From assembly GCA_024663395.1 (NCBI GenBank), contig JANFAH010000091.1, positions 62,001-126,000 of the forward strand: DNA of 64,000 bases, read 5' to 3'. Positions 25,043 through 37,500 of the stretch are shown piece by piece. This DNA is from Pisolithus tinctorius. Taxonomy: Eukaryota; Basidiomycota; Agaricomycetes; Boletales; Pisolithaceae. Position 1 is the stretch's first letter, and the number at the start of each line of letters is the position of its first letter. The notes beneath the pieces are model-generated. The model saw only the letters and a program-made list of their open reading frames with translations. It was not told the origin of the DNA and did not search any database. A program made the position numbers and the translations under genes.

Positions 25043-26299
25043 GGAGGGGCTGTGGGGTCAGTCTAGGGGGTATGAGGGTGGTTCAGAGTCATGGATATGA
25101 CAGATTGTCATCATCTGCAATGATCATTTTGGCTGTATTGGCATCCCTTGAAAATTTTGACTCAGATCTGGTGGGTATGATGAGAGTACTGGGAATGATA
25201 GCCCTATGAGGTTGACGAAGTATATGAATGAAATCATGCATGGCTTGTCAATGATTGTATGAGGGATGATGGATGAGGCATCAATTGTTCTAGCACAACC
25301 CAACAGCAGTAAGAGATTGTGGCCAAGTTGGGTATTGGGGGGATGCTACTATAGCCTGTATCAAGATGGATTGTCTGGTAGCTAAGATAGCCTGCCCTTA
25401 TGTACATATTTATCCACCCACTGTGAATCATCCAGTATGGGAGTGCTTTGAAGGAAGTGAGGAAAGTGTGGAAATTACCATTCAAGAGAGCACAAGGAAT
25501 TCATCATTTTCTAAATGACCAGTTTATGGGCTGAAAGGATTTCATAAATCATAGGGGTTGAAACACTGGACATATGCACTCACATAGACGGTTCTCCAAA
25601 ATGATTTGCAGAAGAGTCTTGCACAGAGCATTCAAGTTGGCTCCACACTGCTGAACAGCAGTGTTGACTGCCTTGTGGATGGTGGCTTCAATACCAGAAC
25701 TCTTGTACTCCTTGACAGCCAGAGGGATAACATCTTTCTGGTTGGGGGCTTGTCCATTTTGCAATACAAAATAGCAATACTCAAAAATGAGCAGGCAGTC
25801 TGAAGTAATGAGTTTGGCTCAAGTAGATGATGACTACTACATACAAACACCATGCTGAGCTATTGAGCAAGCAGTCACTTCTTGTGATGGTGCAGTGGTC
25901 TTGCCTTGAGTTCTAATTTCTGCCTATGGTTGCATATGTGTGATTGTGACAGCAGTAATCTGACCACAAAGTGGGACTTACTACCTGATGTTGCAAGACC
26001 AAAGAAGGCATGCCAACCATCCATATCACTATAACTGGAAGGTAAATGCATAGGAAAACCACTCACATCCTTATGAATCATGACCAAGATGATAGCAAGG
26101 ACAGCAAGTCAGCAGGGATTCAGTTAGCGTGCCATGGAATTGCTTACAAGCTGGTATTACACCAGGAAGCAATGAGTGATTAAGTCCACCCAACAGATAG
26201 TGATCCTCTGACATCACTCACTTCCTGTCATACCACCAGGGACAGCATAAGTGGACAACTTAACATATACCCCACTAATCTTGGCATGAAATCACTCAC
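25043..26299. other. CpG-depleted stretch without recognised gene
   Basis: Minus-strand frames contain protein-like pieces (KEYKSSGIEATIHKAVNTAV near 25640-25720; MDGWHAFFGLATSG near 26000-26040) that may be remains of a transposon or gene, but no domain is recognised and stops interrupt them. Confidence 0.3.
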
Positions 26300-28650
26300 A
26301 AGCTGTCGTGGCACAAATAAGGATTGTGCAAAGTGTGACCAGTCAGCAGACATCCAAACAAACCTACCATGAAATGACTCACATGCTGTCATGGCACAAA
26401 CAAGCACAGTGCAAATGGGGCCAGTCAGCAAAGATCCAATCAAACCTGCTATAAAATCACTCACACACTGTTATGGCACAAACAAGCACAGTGAAAGCAG
26501 GGACAGTCAGTTGACATCCAACCAAACCTGCAATGAGGTGACTCACATCCTGTTGTGGCACAAAAGAAGCACATTGCAAGTGGGGCCTGTAAGCAGATAT
26601 CCAAACAAACCCATCATGAAATCACTCACACCCTGTCATGGCACAAACAAGCACAGTGCAAGTGGGGCCAGTCATCAGCCATCCAAACAAACCTGCCATG
26701 AAATCACTTACACGCTATCATGGTGCAAACAAGCACAGTGCAAGTGGGGTCAGTCAGCAGACATCCAACCAAGCCTGCCTGGAAATCACTCACAGCCTGC
26801 CATTGCACACCCAAGCACAGTGCAAGTGGGGCTAGTCAGCAGACATCTAACTAAACCTGCCATCAAATTACTCACACCCTGTCATGGCATGAACAAGCAC
26901 ATGCAAGTGGGCCAGTTAGCAGACATCCAACCAAACCTGCCATCAAATCACTCACAGTCTGTCATGATGCAAACAAGCACAGTGCAAGTACATAAGGCCA
27001 GTCAGCAGATGTCCAAGCAAACCCACAATGGATTCACTAACAGGCTGCCATGGCACAAACAGGCACAGTGCAAATGTGGCAAGTCAGCAAACATCCAAAC
27101 AAACCTGCCATCAAATCACTCACAGTCTGCCATGGCACAAACAAGCACAGTGCAAGTAAGGCCAGTCAGCGGACATCCAACCAGACCCATGATGCAATGA
27201 CTCACAGGCTGTCATGGCACAAACAAGCACAGTGCGAGTGGGGCCAGTCAGGAGACATCCTACCAAACCTACCATGAAATTGCTCACATGCTGTCATGGC
27301 ACATGAGCATAGTGAAAGTGGGACCATTCAGCAGACATCCAACCAAACCTGCCATGAAATCACTCACACACTGTGATGGCACAAACAAGCACAGTGCAAG
27401 TGGAGCCAGTCAGCAGACATCCAACCAAAACTGCCATGAAATCACTCACATACTGTCATGCACAAACAAGCACAGAGCAAGTGAGGCCATTCAGCAGATG
27501 TCCAACCAAACCTGCTATGAAACCACTCACATACTGCCATGGTACAAACAAGCACAGTGAAAGTGGGCCCAGTCAGCATGCATTCAATGAAACCTGCCAT
27601 GAAATTGCTCACATGCTGTCATGGCATAAATAAGCACAGTGCAAGTGGGGTCAGTCAGCAGACATCCAACCAAATCTGCTGCAAAATTACTCACAGTCTG
27701 TTATGGTACAAACAAGTACAGTACAATTGGGGCCAGTCAGCAAACATCCAATCAAACCTGCCATGTAATCACTCACATACTGTCATGGCATAAACAAGCA
27801 CAGTGCATGTGGGGCCATTCAGCAGGCATCCAACCAAACCTGCCATGACATTGCTCACATACTGTCATGGCACAAACACACACACAGTGGAAGTGGCACT
27901 AGTCAGTGGATATCCAACCAAACTTACCAGCAAACCACTCACATGCTGTCAAGGCACAAACAAGTGCAGTCAAAGTGGTGCCAGTAAGCAGACATCCAAC
28001 CAAGCATTCCATGAAATCACTCACAGTCTGTCATAGCACAAATAAGCACAGTGTGAGTAAGGCCAGTCAACATCCATCCAGCCAAACCCACTATGAAATC
28101 ACTGACAGGCTGCCATGGCACAAACAAGCACAGTGCAAATAGGGCCAATCAATGAAGACCAGTTGAACCTGCTGTGATATCACTCACAAGCTGTCATAGC
28201 ACAAACAAGCAAGTGCAGTCTGTCAGCAAGCATCCAAACAACCTTGCTGTGAAATCACTCACACCCTGTCATGGCACAAACAAGCACAGTGCAAGTGGGG
28301 CCAGTCAGCAGACATCCAACCAAATTTGCCATGATATCACTCACAAACTGTCATGGCACAAACAGACACAGTGCAAGTGGGGCCCATCAGCAAACATCCA
28401 ACCAAACTTGCCATGAAACCACTCACATCCTGTCATGGCACAAACAAGCACAGTGTAAGTGGGGTCAGTCAGCAGATATCCAACCAAACCTGCCATCAAA
28501 TCACTCACATACTGTTATCCACAACCAAGCACAGAGCAAGCAAGGCCAGTCAGCAAAGATCAAACCAAACCTGCCATAAAACACTCACAACCTGTCACAC
28601 CACAACAATGCATCCCATAAATCCAATCTGTCAGTTAGTATCCTGCTCAA
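26300..28650. repeat. Minisatellite, about 82-bp unit, about 28 copies
   Basis: The motif GGCACAAACAAGCACAGTG recurs at very regular spacing (for example near 26394, 26476, 26641, 26723 and 27136). Each unit continues with GTCAGCAGACATCCAACCAA and ends AAATCACTCACA. Units differ mainly by transitions, and the reading frame is not kept from unit to unit. Degenerate units extend both ways (about 26100 and 29060). I count only three CG dinucleotides in 26101-27100. The array lies directly downstream of the minus-strand GTPase-like gene. Confidence 0.93.
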
Positions 28651-29215
28651 CCTGCCATGTCACCACTTACAAACTGTCATATGACACCAAGATATAACAC
28701 AACACCAGTCAGTAGACATCCACCTTCATCTGCAATGAAGTCACTGACTTTCTGTAACACATGATATGCACAGTGCATGTCAGTTCACAATATGCAGACA
28801 ACCATGCCATGGAATCCCATACTTCCTGTTATGCCACCAACAAGCAGAATCCAAATAATGTCAGCCAACCTTCAGCCAACCTTCCATGAAATTACCCACA
28901 ACCTGTTATGTCAGAAAAACATAAGACATGTGCACCACTGGTCAGTAGCAATATACCTACCCTATTTATAATGTCACTCACAAGCTTTTATGCCAAAGAT
29001 ATGTGCACAACATGTGAGGACATGCACTGCATTTAGCAACCACTGTGGCACTATGATCAGACACTCACATCATGCTTGGGAAACCAACTGAGCATAGAAG
29101 ATTCAAAAGCTTCTATGTCATATCTTTTCCCTTCCTTGATTACTGTTCTGATTTTTCCTTCTACCACCCTTCAGAATATCAATATCAGAATTTGTGATGA
29201 GCTCACATGGCTGGC

Positions 29216-30875
29216 TTACCAGTTTACAGCATATTCAATACATAATCCAATGCTTGACTGCTGTGTTGATATAAGTAACCTCTGCAGGCCTTCCTCATTC
29301 AATGCACTTGCTGTGCACTGGATCAAAGTAGTGCAACCTGCACTCTCATTATGCATCTCTGTTGAGAATTCTTGTATCAGGTATAACCAGCTGACACAAA
29401 TGCAATACTTACTTGTCAGTGGGAGATACATCTTAGGTGGGAATTTGCACTGGTCCAGTATCTGTTTGACATGTGTCTGCCACTTTTCCAATAACAGAGA
29501 TTCCCTTTCTGTGGCCCTCTCCTCTGCTTCCTCCATCTCCAAACCTTCATCCAGAAGTTCCTCAATGGCAGCAAAATTCAATGCATCCACCTTTGTTAGC
29601 AGCACTATGACTGGAACTATGCAGATCCTGGTCAGTGAAAGCCATATTTCCTGAAGGGAATGTACCATGTCCTGTGTCACACTCATTGAAGAACTTCTGT
29701 TCAGCTGCAGTGACTGTCCTGTGGTAGTCAGTCATGGGGATACAATACCTATGTATACCTGATGGTCAGTTGAGTCAGTAACTTCTAAGGTAATTCTCAC
29801 CAAATTGCATGGATACGCTTCTTCAGTGTCCTTGCAGCTGCATGGTCCATAACAAACTTCTTCATCTCCTCAAACTGCTCAGCAGATCCTGCCTCAAACC
29901 CCCGAGAGTCATGGAATACAAAGCCTTGGTTGCTCTTGAACACAAGCTCATCTTCAATGTTATGGTAGCCACGCTAGAGGTAATCAGCTGTAACTTCAGT
30001 TGCAGTAATCCAAGATACTGTCCTACCCCTGAAGTGCCTTGCACAACATCATTGTCAATCTGCAAATTGTTAGACAAGCATCTAAAAATTCATATCAGTA
30101 TACCTTATTTCCTTCTCCATCAAAGACATCAGGTTTGTCTACACTGTTGCAGACCCTCTGGAGAATGGTCGTTTTGCCAGCATTTCCTCTTCCAATGACC
30201 AAAACTCGAAATTTCTCAATATTTTCCAGGTACTTCTTGGCCTTTTCGGGATCCATATGAAACGTAGCAGGTGAAGGAGTGGTTTCTATTGTCTCAACCT
30301 TAAACACACCCACATCCGCCAAATAATAGTAGTCATACTTATCGTAGTGCCTAAGCCAGTCATTTCGCCAGTGAGATTACTGGCTTCTGTACCTAAATCT
30401 TAGGAACCAGTTATAGTAGACGACAGTAAGCAACGACAATAACAGTACCTGCACTAGCTGCCACTTCAGCAGCATCATTCCTGGTAACGACCACCGGAAC
30501 GAAGCCGGTCATATCACCAGCTGGATTACTGGCTTCTGCGCTCACATTTTAGCAACGAGTTGGCCGATGATGACAAGTAAATATGATAGTACCTGCAGCT
30601 GAAGTTTCAGTGGTAACCGGATCACCGTGACTCTTGCGGGAGCGACGAGAGTGAGCGGCCCTGGCACACGGCAAGGAAGCCAGAAACTTCTTTACAAGCC
30701 CGGGAGCCATGTGGATTCGAGAGGTACAAGTCTTCGAAATGTTACGGGTGAGTAAGGCCTGCAATGGATCAGTGACGAGCGTTATTCCCGTGAGGTTTAA
30801 GTTCGACGACGACGTGGAGAGACTGATACTATCAGAGACGTTTTGAAACTTCCCACCTACACGAGTAGGAGGCAT
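29216..30875 (-). CDS. G-domain (GTPase-like) protein
   Basis: Core exon 30104-30322 or longer has ENIEKFRVLVIGRGNAGKTT, a P-loop (GRGNAGKTT), then LQRVCNSVDKPDVFDGEGNK. Exon 30027-30059 follows. Exon 29801-29973 has GYHNIEDELVFKSNQGFVF and HDSRGFEAGSAEQFEEMKKF with a DSRG G3 motif. An exon from 29748 has YCIPMTDYHRTVTAAEQKFF, then PVIVLLTKVDAL (G4 TKVD). It ends SALNEEGLQRLLIS and IGLCIEYAV, stop at 29216. This order matches a common basidiomycete family of predicted GTP-binding proteins of unknown role. An ATG at 30873-30875 starts a possible N-terminal exon (30593-30875), and 30449-30535 a second; their joining to the core is not clean. One splice near the G4 exon is off by one base. CpG content falls from normal at the 5' end to none in 29216-29700. 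Confidence 0.72.
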
Positions 30876-31480
30876 GTCTTCTCACGTGCCTGCCACTGCG
30901 CTTTGGCATAGCCTGGTAAATATGTGGGTCTGTAGCAGATGTAAAGGTGACGACACCGTGGCCCACCCTGAATAGGACTATCAGTATCTAGTCCAACCTT
31001 GAGCAGCGTGCCACCACCCTCGTCCGATCTCGAAGCTACCCTCGGCGAATGCATTGCGCGGCACTTATCTCACGCCGAAGTCCAACTGGAAATGTTTTTC
31101 CACACCTGTTCGTGCGTCCCTACTCATGGAAGACAGTTCGTTTGTTTTGGTGTGCGCAGGAAGGACAGTCCGTATTCGCTATTCAACCCTGGTCAATCTT
31201 GACCTACTGAAGGTTGAGTAGAGAGGAACTGATCAATACGAAGCAGCCGTTTTAGTGAGTTGAGGCGTCATATTTGGCATGCGATACGGATCCAGAAGGG
31301 ACCAGCGTGAATGGGTGCGTTTTGTACGTTCGGGCAGGAAGAGTTGTCCTTCAAGTAGCGATCGGCGGCCACCGTTAGATGCTCCGAAGCTGTTGGTGTA
31401 AAGGTGCACGCTGTCACTGATCGTGGTCTGCTAAAGCATTGAGGTGACAGCTTTCAACATGTTACCGAAGGTGACCAACC
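30876..31480. other. CpG-normal intergenic, no supported gene
   Basis: Upstream region of the GTPase-like gene. A short plus frame near 30999-31202 has no recognisable features. Its right end borders the inverted-repeat element. Confidence 0.35.
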
Positions 31481-31961
31481 GTACAACCGTTTCGGAAATT
31501 CTTGTCCGAGTGGCGCAAACGCTCATTAAAAATCAAAAAATCAAAAAAATCAGAAAAACCAACAACACGCTGCAGAACGCGATGTTCACTATAGTATATT
31601 GCAAAATCAGTGCCGGCGTGAAGCAGAGAGCGTCAGAACTGCTTGAGGAAGGCTAAGAGATGGAAGAAGTTGCAGATGCGCTAGGTGCATCGGCCTGCAG
31701 CACCAACTGTTGGGCTGCAAACTATGAGCAGCCAGATCATGTCGAACGGCTGTCCATCTGATTGAGCATGTATCAATAGCATAATAGCATTAATAAAGAG
31801 GTAGAAAGGGTAGAATTCAGCCTCCAAAAAATTGAGCAAAGCCTGTGCTTGAACTCCTAGGAGCCCAAGCTCGAGATTATCAATGATATAGCACTATGGA
31901 CATCTGTAATGACAGTCCTGACGAGCTCGACAAGTCCGTAGATGAGGAAATATTCAACCAC

Positions 31962-32040
31962 AAAAAAAGTTGATCGAGCTCAGATTTGAACTCATGCCCT
32001 TAGCAAAAAAAAAAACAAGTATATAATTTCCATTAGACTA
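31962..32040 (-). promoter_or_regulatory. tRNA-like pol III module (A box, B box, T run), left arm
   Basis: Minus strand: TAGTCTAATGG at 32030-32040 fits the A-box consensus, GTTCAAATC at 31983-31991 fits the B box, and a run of seven T at 31962-31968 could stop pol III. The T stem does not pair, so it is not a working tRNA. Confidence 0.4.
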
Positions 32041-32135
32041 CATAGGAATCTGTAAGTATTAACGACGACTGTCCTATGGCTAGACGGCTCTATTCAGTGA
32101 TATAAACTTATTATAACAAGCTATTGATAACCGCT

Positions 32136-32221
32136 TGGCGTAACGGTAATACTATGAGTAATTTTTTGCTTAGGGCATCTCAGGGCATGAGTTCAAGTCC
32201 GGGTATGCTCGATTTTTTTTT
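32136..32221 (+). promoter_or_regulatory. tRNA-like pol III module (A box, B box, T run), right arm
   Basis: Plus strand: TGGCGTAACGG at 32136-32146 (A-box consensus), GTTCAAGTC at 32191-32199 (B box) and nine T at 32213-32221. It is the mirror partner of the left-arm module; the two point away from each other. Confidence 0.4.
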
Positions 32222-32700
32222 AGTTCAATAATTCCCTATCCACGGACTTGTCGAGCTCATCAGGACTGTCATTACAGATGTCCATAGTGCTATATCATTG
32301 ATAATCTCGAGCTTGGGCTCCTAGGAGTTCAAGCACAGGCTTTGCTCAATTTTTTGGAGGCTGAATTCTACCCTCTCTACCTCTTTATTAATGCTATTAT
32401 GCTATTGATACATGCTCAATCAGATGGACAGCCGTTCGACATGATCTGGCTGCTCATAGTTTGCAGCCCAACAGTTGGTGCTGCAGGCCGATGCACCTAG
32501 CGCATCTGCAACTTCTTCCATCTCTTAGCCTTCCTCAAGCAGTTCTGACGCTCTCTGCTTCACGCCGGCACTGATTTTGCAATATACTATAGTGAACATC
32601 GCGTTCTGCAGCGTGTTGTTGGTTTTTCTGATTTTTTTGATTTTTTGATTTTTAATGAGCGTTTGCGCCACTCGGACAAGAATTTCCGAAACGGTTGTAC

Positions 32701-34502
32701 CGAACTGCGTCGAACTCGGGCGTCTCCCCTCAATAACCAATTGCTATTTACCCTCAACGATCTACATGCCTGCATGCGTCTCCTCAGTCTCCTACGAGCT
32801 CCATCTTGTATATATGCGATAGTTCGAACGGAAAAGTAGATCGGGCATGCACACCAACGCTGTTTACATGTCGAGTTCGGCGTTTACTACGGGTGGGGCG
32901 AAGGAGAACAAGGTGTGTTCAAGGGTGGTCGAGAAGGTTACGAAGACTGGTTTCCTAGTGCCATCGTCAAGGCTGGGCACCCACACTAGAAAGACCATCA
33001 ACCTCTGAACTCTACGCAATCCTCGTTCCAGTCTCGTTGCCAATGCCTGACGCAGTATGGCGACCTGACGTCTTTGGAAGCCTCTTGCCGTCGGTGGCAG
33101 GGGGCGGATGCCGAAGCAATTCGTCAAGGCCACCGCTGCGCTGCGGGCCGGCTACACACGCAAAACACACTGATACTTGCCCTTGGATGTACGCGCTCCA
33201 GTCCTGTTTCCCATGCAGCAACACTCACTCCATAATCTTTTGTACATATCCTCAGCACTCACTTGTGTTCGTCATAGATACGGCCAACGCTGAAGAAACT
33301 GGCGGTGGGTGGCGAATCCGGTGCCCCAAAGCCTCCATCGCAAACTCTTGTTTTCCCTCTAGCAACTACCGCGCAGCACCGTTACAGGAGGATCAAACCC
33401 AGCTCTCAGCCTTCCGAGCACACCTGTCCGATTAAACTCACGCATCCTGAAAAAATCAAGCCTTCAAACTTTGGAACTTGCTATCCACCCGTTAGCAGTC
33501 GCAGTATTATTTCAAGGCTCGCACAATAATCGTTGTAGCCAGTAGTTATAGAGATGTCTAGACCGCCTCCCCTGGCTTCATCATCTGGGAAAGATTCGTT
33601 ACCTGTGCGGAACGGGAATAACGATACAAACGATCCACACGTCGTCGTTCTGGTTGCTTTACTTCGTATCGGTGCCGAGTGCCTTCCGCCGAACGTGACT
33701 GGATATCGGCTTAGGCCGCCGACTTCGTCCCGATGAAAGGAGAGATGTAAGATGCGAGGGAGTTGACTTGCGCTAGTCTCCCGCGCAACATTACTATGAT
33801 GACGTCTTCGTGGGGAATATCATGTATGGTACATCAGCAACGGCTCACCCGAGACTGGGAAACACCAACGGCGCTGGGACAAGCACTATCACACTGGTAG
33901 GACACACTTTTAAGGAGATCCGGAAATATTAGATGCGAGATAGCTAACGACTTCCGAAAAAATACGACATGCATGTGTATGCTATACAACAAGCAAAAGA
34001 AACTTTAGCTTTCGACCAGTGAGAAATGCGTTACAAGAGCAGTATGTTCAAGTGTAACAAATGCGCTGCAATGCCGGCGATGTGAGATATTACCCAGGTG
34101 TACCCTGATATCATAACGAGAACTTCTGTCTTCTCATACTCCTTATAAGAATAGCCGATTTGCATGGGCTGTCTCGCCAAAGGGTCAGCCTGCTGGGATT
34201 CGATTGAGTAAAGTGCACAGGTAGAGCTACTCTCACCTTCGCCTGTGACGTGGATCCCAGCCGTTGTCGTGTTTACAACAGTTACGCCTGATAGTGGCAT
34301 TGACCTACTTTGGGTGATTAGCATCCAAGGACCTGCCCTTCCATGAAGGCCTACTTCATGGTTGCCCAGGAGAAGGGAGACGGGCGGAGAAGTTGGCGTG
34401 GCGGGTTCAGCGCTGCAGGTCAGATGGAAAGACGCTTCATCACAAGGCAAGTTTATCAGCCACACAGGAAGCTTACCAGAAATAATTGAGAGGTAAGCCG
34501 AG
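32701..34502. other. CpG-normal region, no supported gene
   Basis: Several open frames (for example 33037-33435 plus, and 33554-33736 plus with an ATG) lack recognisable domains. A minus frame at 34031-34537 ends in a hydrophobic, membrane-like segment (VLVMISGYTWVISHIAGIAA) but shows no other support. I make no gene call. Confidence 0.3.
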
Positions 34503-37500
34503 CCGAGTGTCAAAGATATACAGCAGTGCAACACCACAATGAATTTACATGTACAGTACGGACTATGGACTTACAGCGAGTGGGTCTAAGCAATATCAGA
34601 AGACAGTGGGGAACAGGAATTTTTGTAGCGATGAAGTTCATCCCACCGGCATGGACTCCATCATCACAAAAACGATCGCGACCATGATGCCGTCCGAGCT
34701 GTGAGTTTTGTGGAGCCCTCAGTAGTACCAGCCGTGGGAACCTTCTCTTGCACGACGACGACGACGACGAAGCCTGCACCCAACAGCAGACTCAGACTGG
34801 GGATGCGACCACCGCTGCCATCCTACAGGCAAGGGCCGTCGATCTCAGCACTGGCTCAATAGCAACAACAGATGCTACACCAGCCATTCCACATCATGGT
34901 GACACCAACGCAGAAACAGGACAACCTTGTTCGTAGGGTCGATATCAGGCGGTAGGTCAGACGACGTTCTAACAGACCACTCGGGGTACGTGGATTAACG
35001 TCGTCGTCGTCGCCGGCAGACCCGCATTGTGTGTGACTAGGAATGTAGTCCAATGAAAGCGTTCAAGTGTCTCATCACTCGAGCCAACAAACCACAGGGC
35101 TTCGGATTCGGTGAATACGAAGACCTGGAGTCGGCATTAAGGTGTATCAATCTGCTCAATGGCGTCGAATTGCCAGCACTCGAAGACGACTGCGCGAGCA
35201 AAAAACTACTGGTGCGTCCTCGTCAATCCTTCTCTTAGCCCATTTCAAACCTACGCCTCCCATGACGATTCACAGATCAAAACCGACGAAAAGACTAAAC
35301 TTTTCATGGACGCTTACTCTGCACAGAAAATGAAAACAGACGTATGTCGTATCCCGTTCGCGCCCCTGTGCCGATGCTAAATGATTTCAGGCTGACGAGG
35401 CAAAGGTGTGAGAGGCCCTCCAAAAAATCACCTCCCTCGTCGAAGATATCAACCGCAGCGACAAAGAGCGCTACGTCATCTCGCCCCACCTCCATGACCT
35501 CCAGGAGGCGGACCTACCAGAGGGTCAACGCGGCCTCGTCATCTCCGAGATTGCCCAATTCAGAGAACGTCCCGCAAAGAGGGAGCGGGAGAAAGTCAGG
35601 CAAGTCAGAGAGAGCATACCGCATATACTCTCTTCGACCGCTACGACACCGAGCGGACCCAAGATGAGGGAATGGGGAAAGCCACAGCAACAACAGGCAT
35701 CCACATCCCCCGGCGGAAAGAGTCAGCAGCCACAAGGAAAGGGTTCTCAGGCTTATAGTAAACCGGTCGGCTTCGTAAAGGCTGAAGATGCAGGGGCTGC
35801 TACTGGCTCGTTGAGCACTGGGCTTAAGACAGATGAGGAACTCGAAAAGGAGCGGAGGGAAGCCAGGAGACGAGATGAAGAACTCTCCTTTAAAGACGTG
35901 AGTCCTCAAATAGACTCGTCGTGCTTTGACGGACGCTAACTTTTCTTCAGCGAGAGCGTCGATACGAACCTCGAGAGCGAGCTCGTATTGCAACCCTCGA
36001 ACGGACAATTGCACGACAGAACGCCATCAAGGAAGCTGAAGAACGTGATCGGGTAGAAATGCAAGCGCGACTAGACGTCTGGGACGACGACGAGAGTGAC
36101 GAGCTGTACTACGTAGACAGGTGCGCCATTCGTTTGACCTATCACATACATCGTTTATTTATATACGTGATGTGCACTTCAGGGCCCGATGGCGACAAAC
36201 CCGGTCACGTCGACTAGTCGCAGAGGAAGCTGCAGACGGCGAGTCCCGTGCGTACGAAGAGTGCGAAGCAGAGAACCTCCGTATCGAGTCCGAGAAGTTC
36301 CTCGCCCGCCAAATGGAAGATATGCAAGCGCTGGCAGAGGAACAGCGCAAAGCGGGGATGTTGCTTGATGACGGTGCACCGGTCAAACTCAACGTCTCAT
36401 TGCTTGGTCCTGCACCTGTCAACAAACTGGAGCCGCGCGCTCAGAAAGAAGTCGTCAAGGGGGCGGCGGCCGTGTTTGGGCAGGAAGAGGAGGAGGAGGA
36501 GGAAGGAGGGATTAAGAAGCGGAAGGTGCCGTTGGTCAAACTTGATTTTAGTGCTGCGGAAGGCGAGAAGGCAAAGGAACGCTTGGAGACGATTAAGCAG
36601 TCCATTCCGCACGATAAAGAGACATTATTCAAGGCCAAAGTCAGATGGGACGGTCTCAACGACGTACGTCTCTCGTGTCAGATCACTTTTTTTGATAACG
36701 CTTACATTGCTTTTTGTTCAGATGATGATCGACAGGAAGTTTGAGCCAATCATCAAGCACCGGATGGTTAAGTATCTGGGTGAACTCGAAGATGACGACC
36801 TAATCATGTTTGTGGTCGAACATCTCAAGGATCACAAGGGTCCTCAGAAGCTCGTCGAGGGTCTCGAACCTGTACGCATGTATTCGCGCCTCAATCTTTG
36901 CTTCATCTTATAGTTTCATCGCAGGTCTTGGAAGAAGAAGCACAGGAATTCGCGATCAATATCTGGAGACAAGTCATCTTTGAGAGCATGGCTTATGGCG
37001 AAGGTCTTCAAACCGAGCGCATGACGGCTGATTAAGCAGGTGAGGATGGGAGGACGAGGTTGGTTCTTTGCGCCGACGGTACCTGCAGGGCCAGGTGCGT
37101 TGTAGCATTGGCATGATGTCTGCTAAAAGACTGCGTGATCTCGGAGACTTGTGGTCCAAATGCATGCTGTAGGAATGGAGAGTGGGTGGTGGGACGAGGG
37201 ATGTGACGGTTGATATGATGATGGCAGCGATAATGAATCCATGCGCATTCAGATTCAGGTATTCGTAAGTACGCCCTTGAGTAATTTTATCTCGAATGAT
37301 ATACCTCTTTCTTCTTTCCCTCCATGCAAAACGCGAAAAAAAAAAACTGTTATGTTGAATGAGGAGAAAATGAATTGTTTGAGCTGCGGTCAACCACGTG
37401 ATAAGTGTTCATCACCTTTTTTTTTCCCCTTCCCCCTTGTAACTGCTTGAATATATTGACCGTAGCACCTTGACCTGAGACCAATTCGGCCGTGTCTACC

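Larger units (their letters stand above)
31481..32700. mobile_element. Inverted-repeat (foldback) element with two tRNA-like modules
   Basis: The termini AACCGTTTCGGAAATTC (31485) and its complement (ending 32696) begin arms of about 560 bp that match over their whole length. GTAC stands directly outside both ends (31481-31484 and 32697-32700) and may be a 4-bp target duplication, though it is palindromic. In the inner part of each arm there is an A-box-like and a B-box-like sequence. Each arm also holds the same mirrored short frame with many Lys (IKNQKIKKIRK), without known domain. No transposase is present. CpG content is normal, so it differs from the older repeats nearby. Confidence 0.8.

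Noticed and set aside
26391..28697. Long open plus-strand frames in the minisatellite (up to about 270 codons)
   Set aside because: The frame is not maintained from one 82-bp unit to the next, and different units are read in different frames. They are open because the unit has few stops, not because it codes.
31962..32221. Functional tRNA genes in the foldback element
   Set aside because: A and B boxes fit, but T stem and acceptor stem do not pair; at most tRNA-like promoters.
34031..34537. Minus-strand frame of 168 codons with a hydrophobic end
   Set aside because: No homology pattern, no supporting introns or context; kept only as a remark in the intergenic entry.
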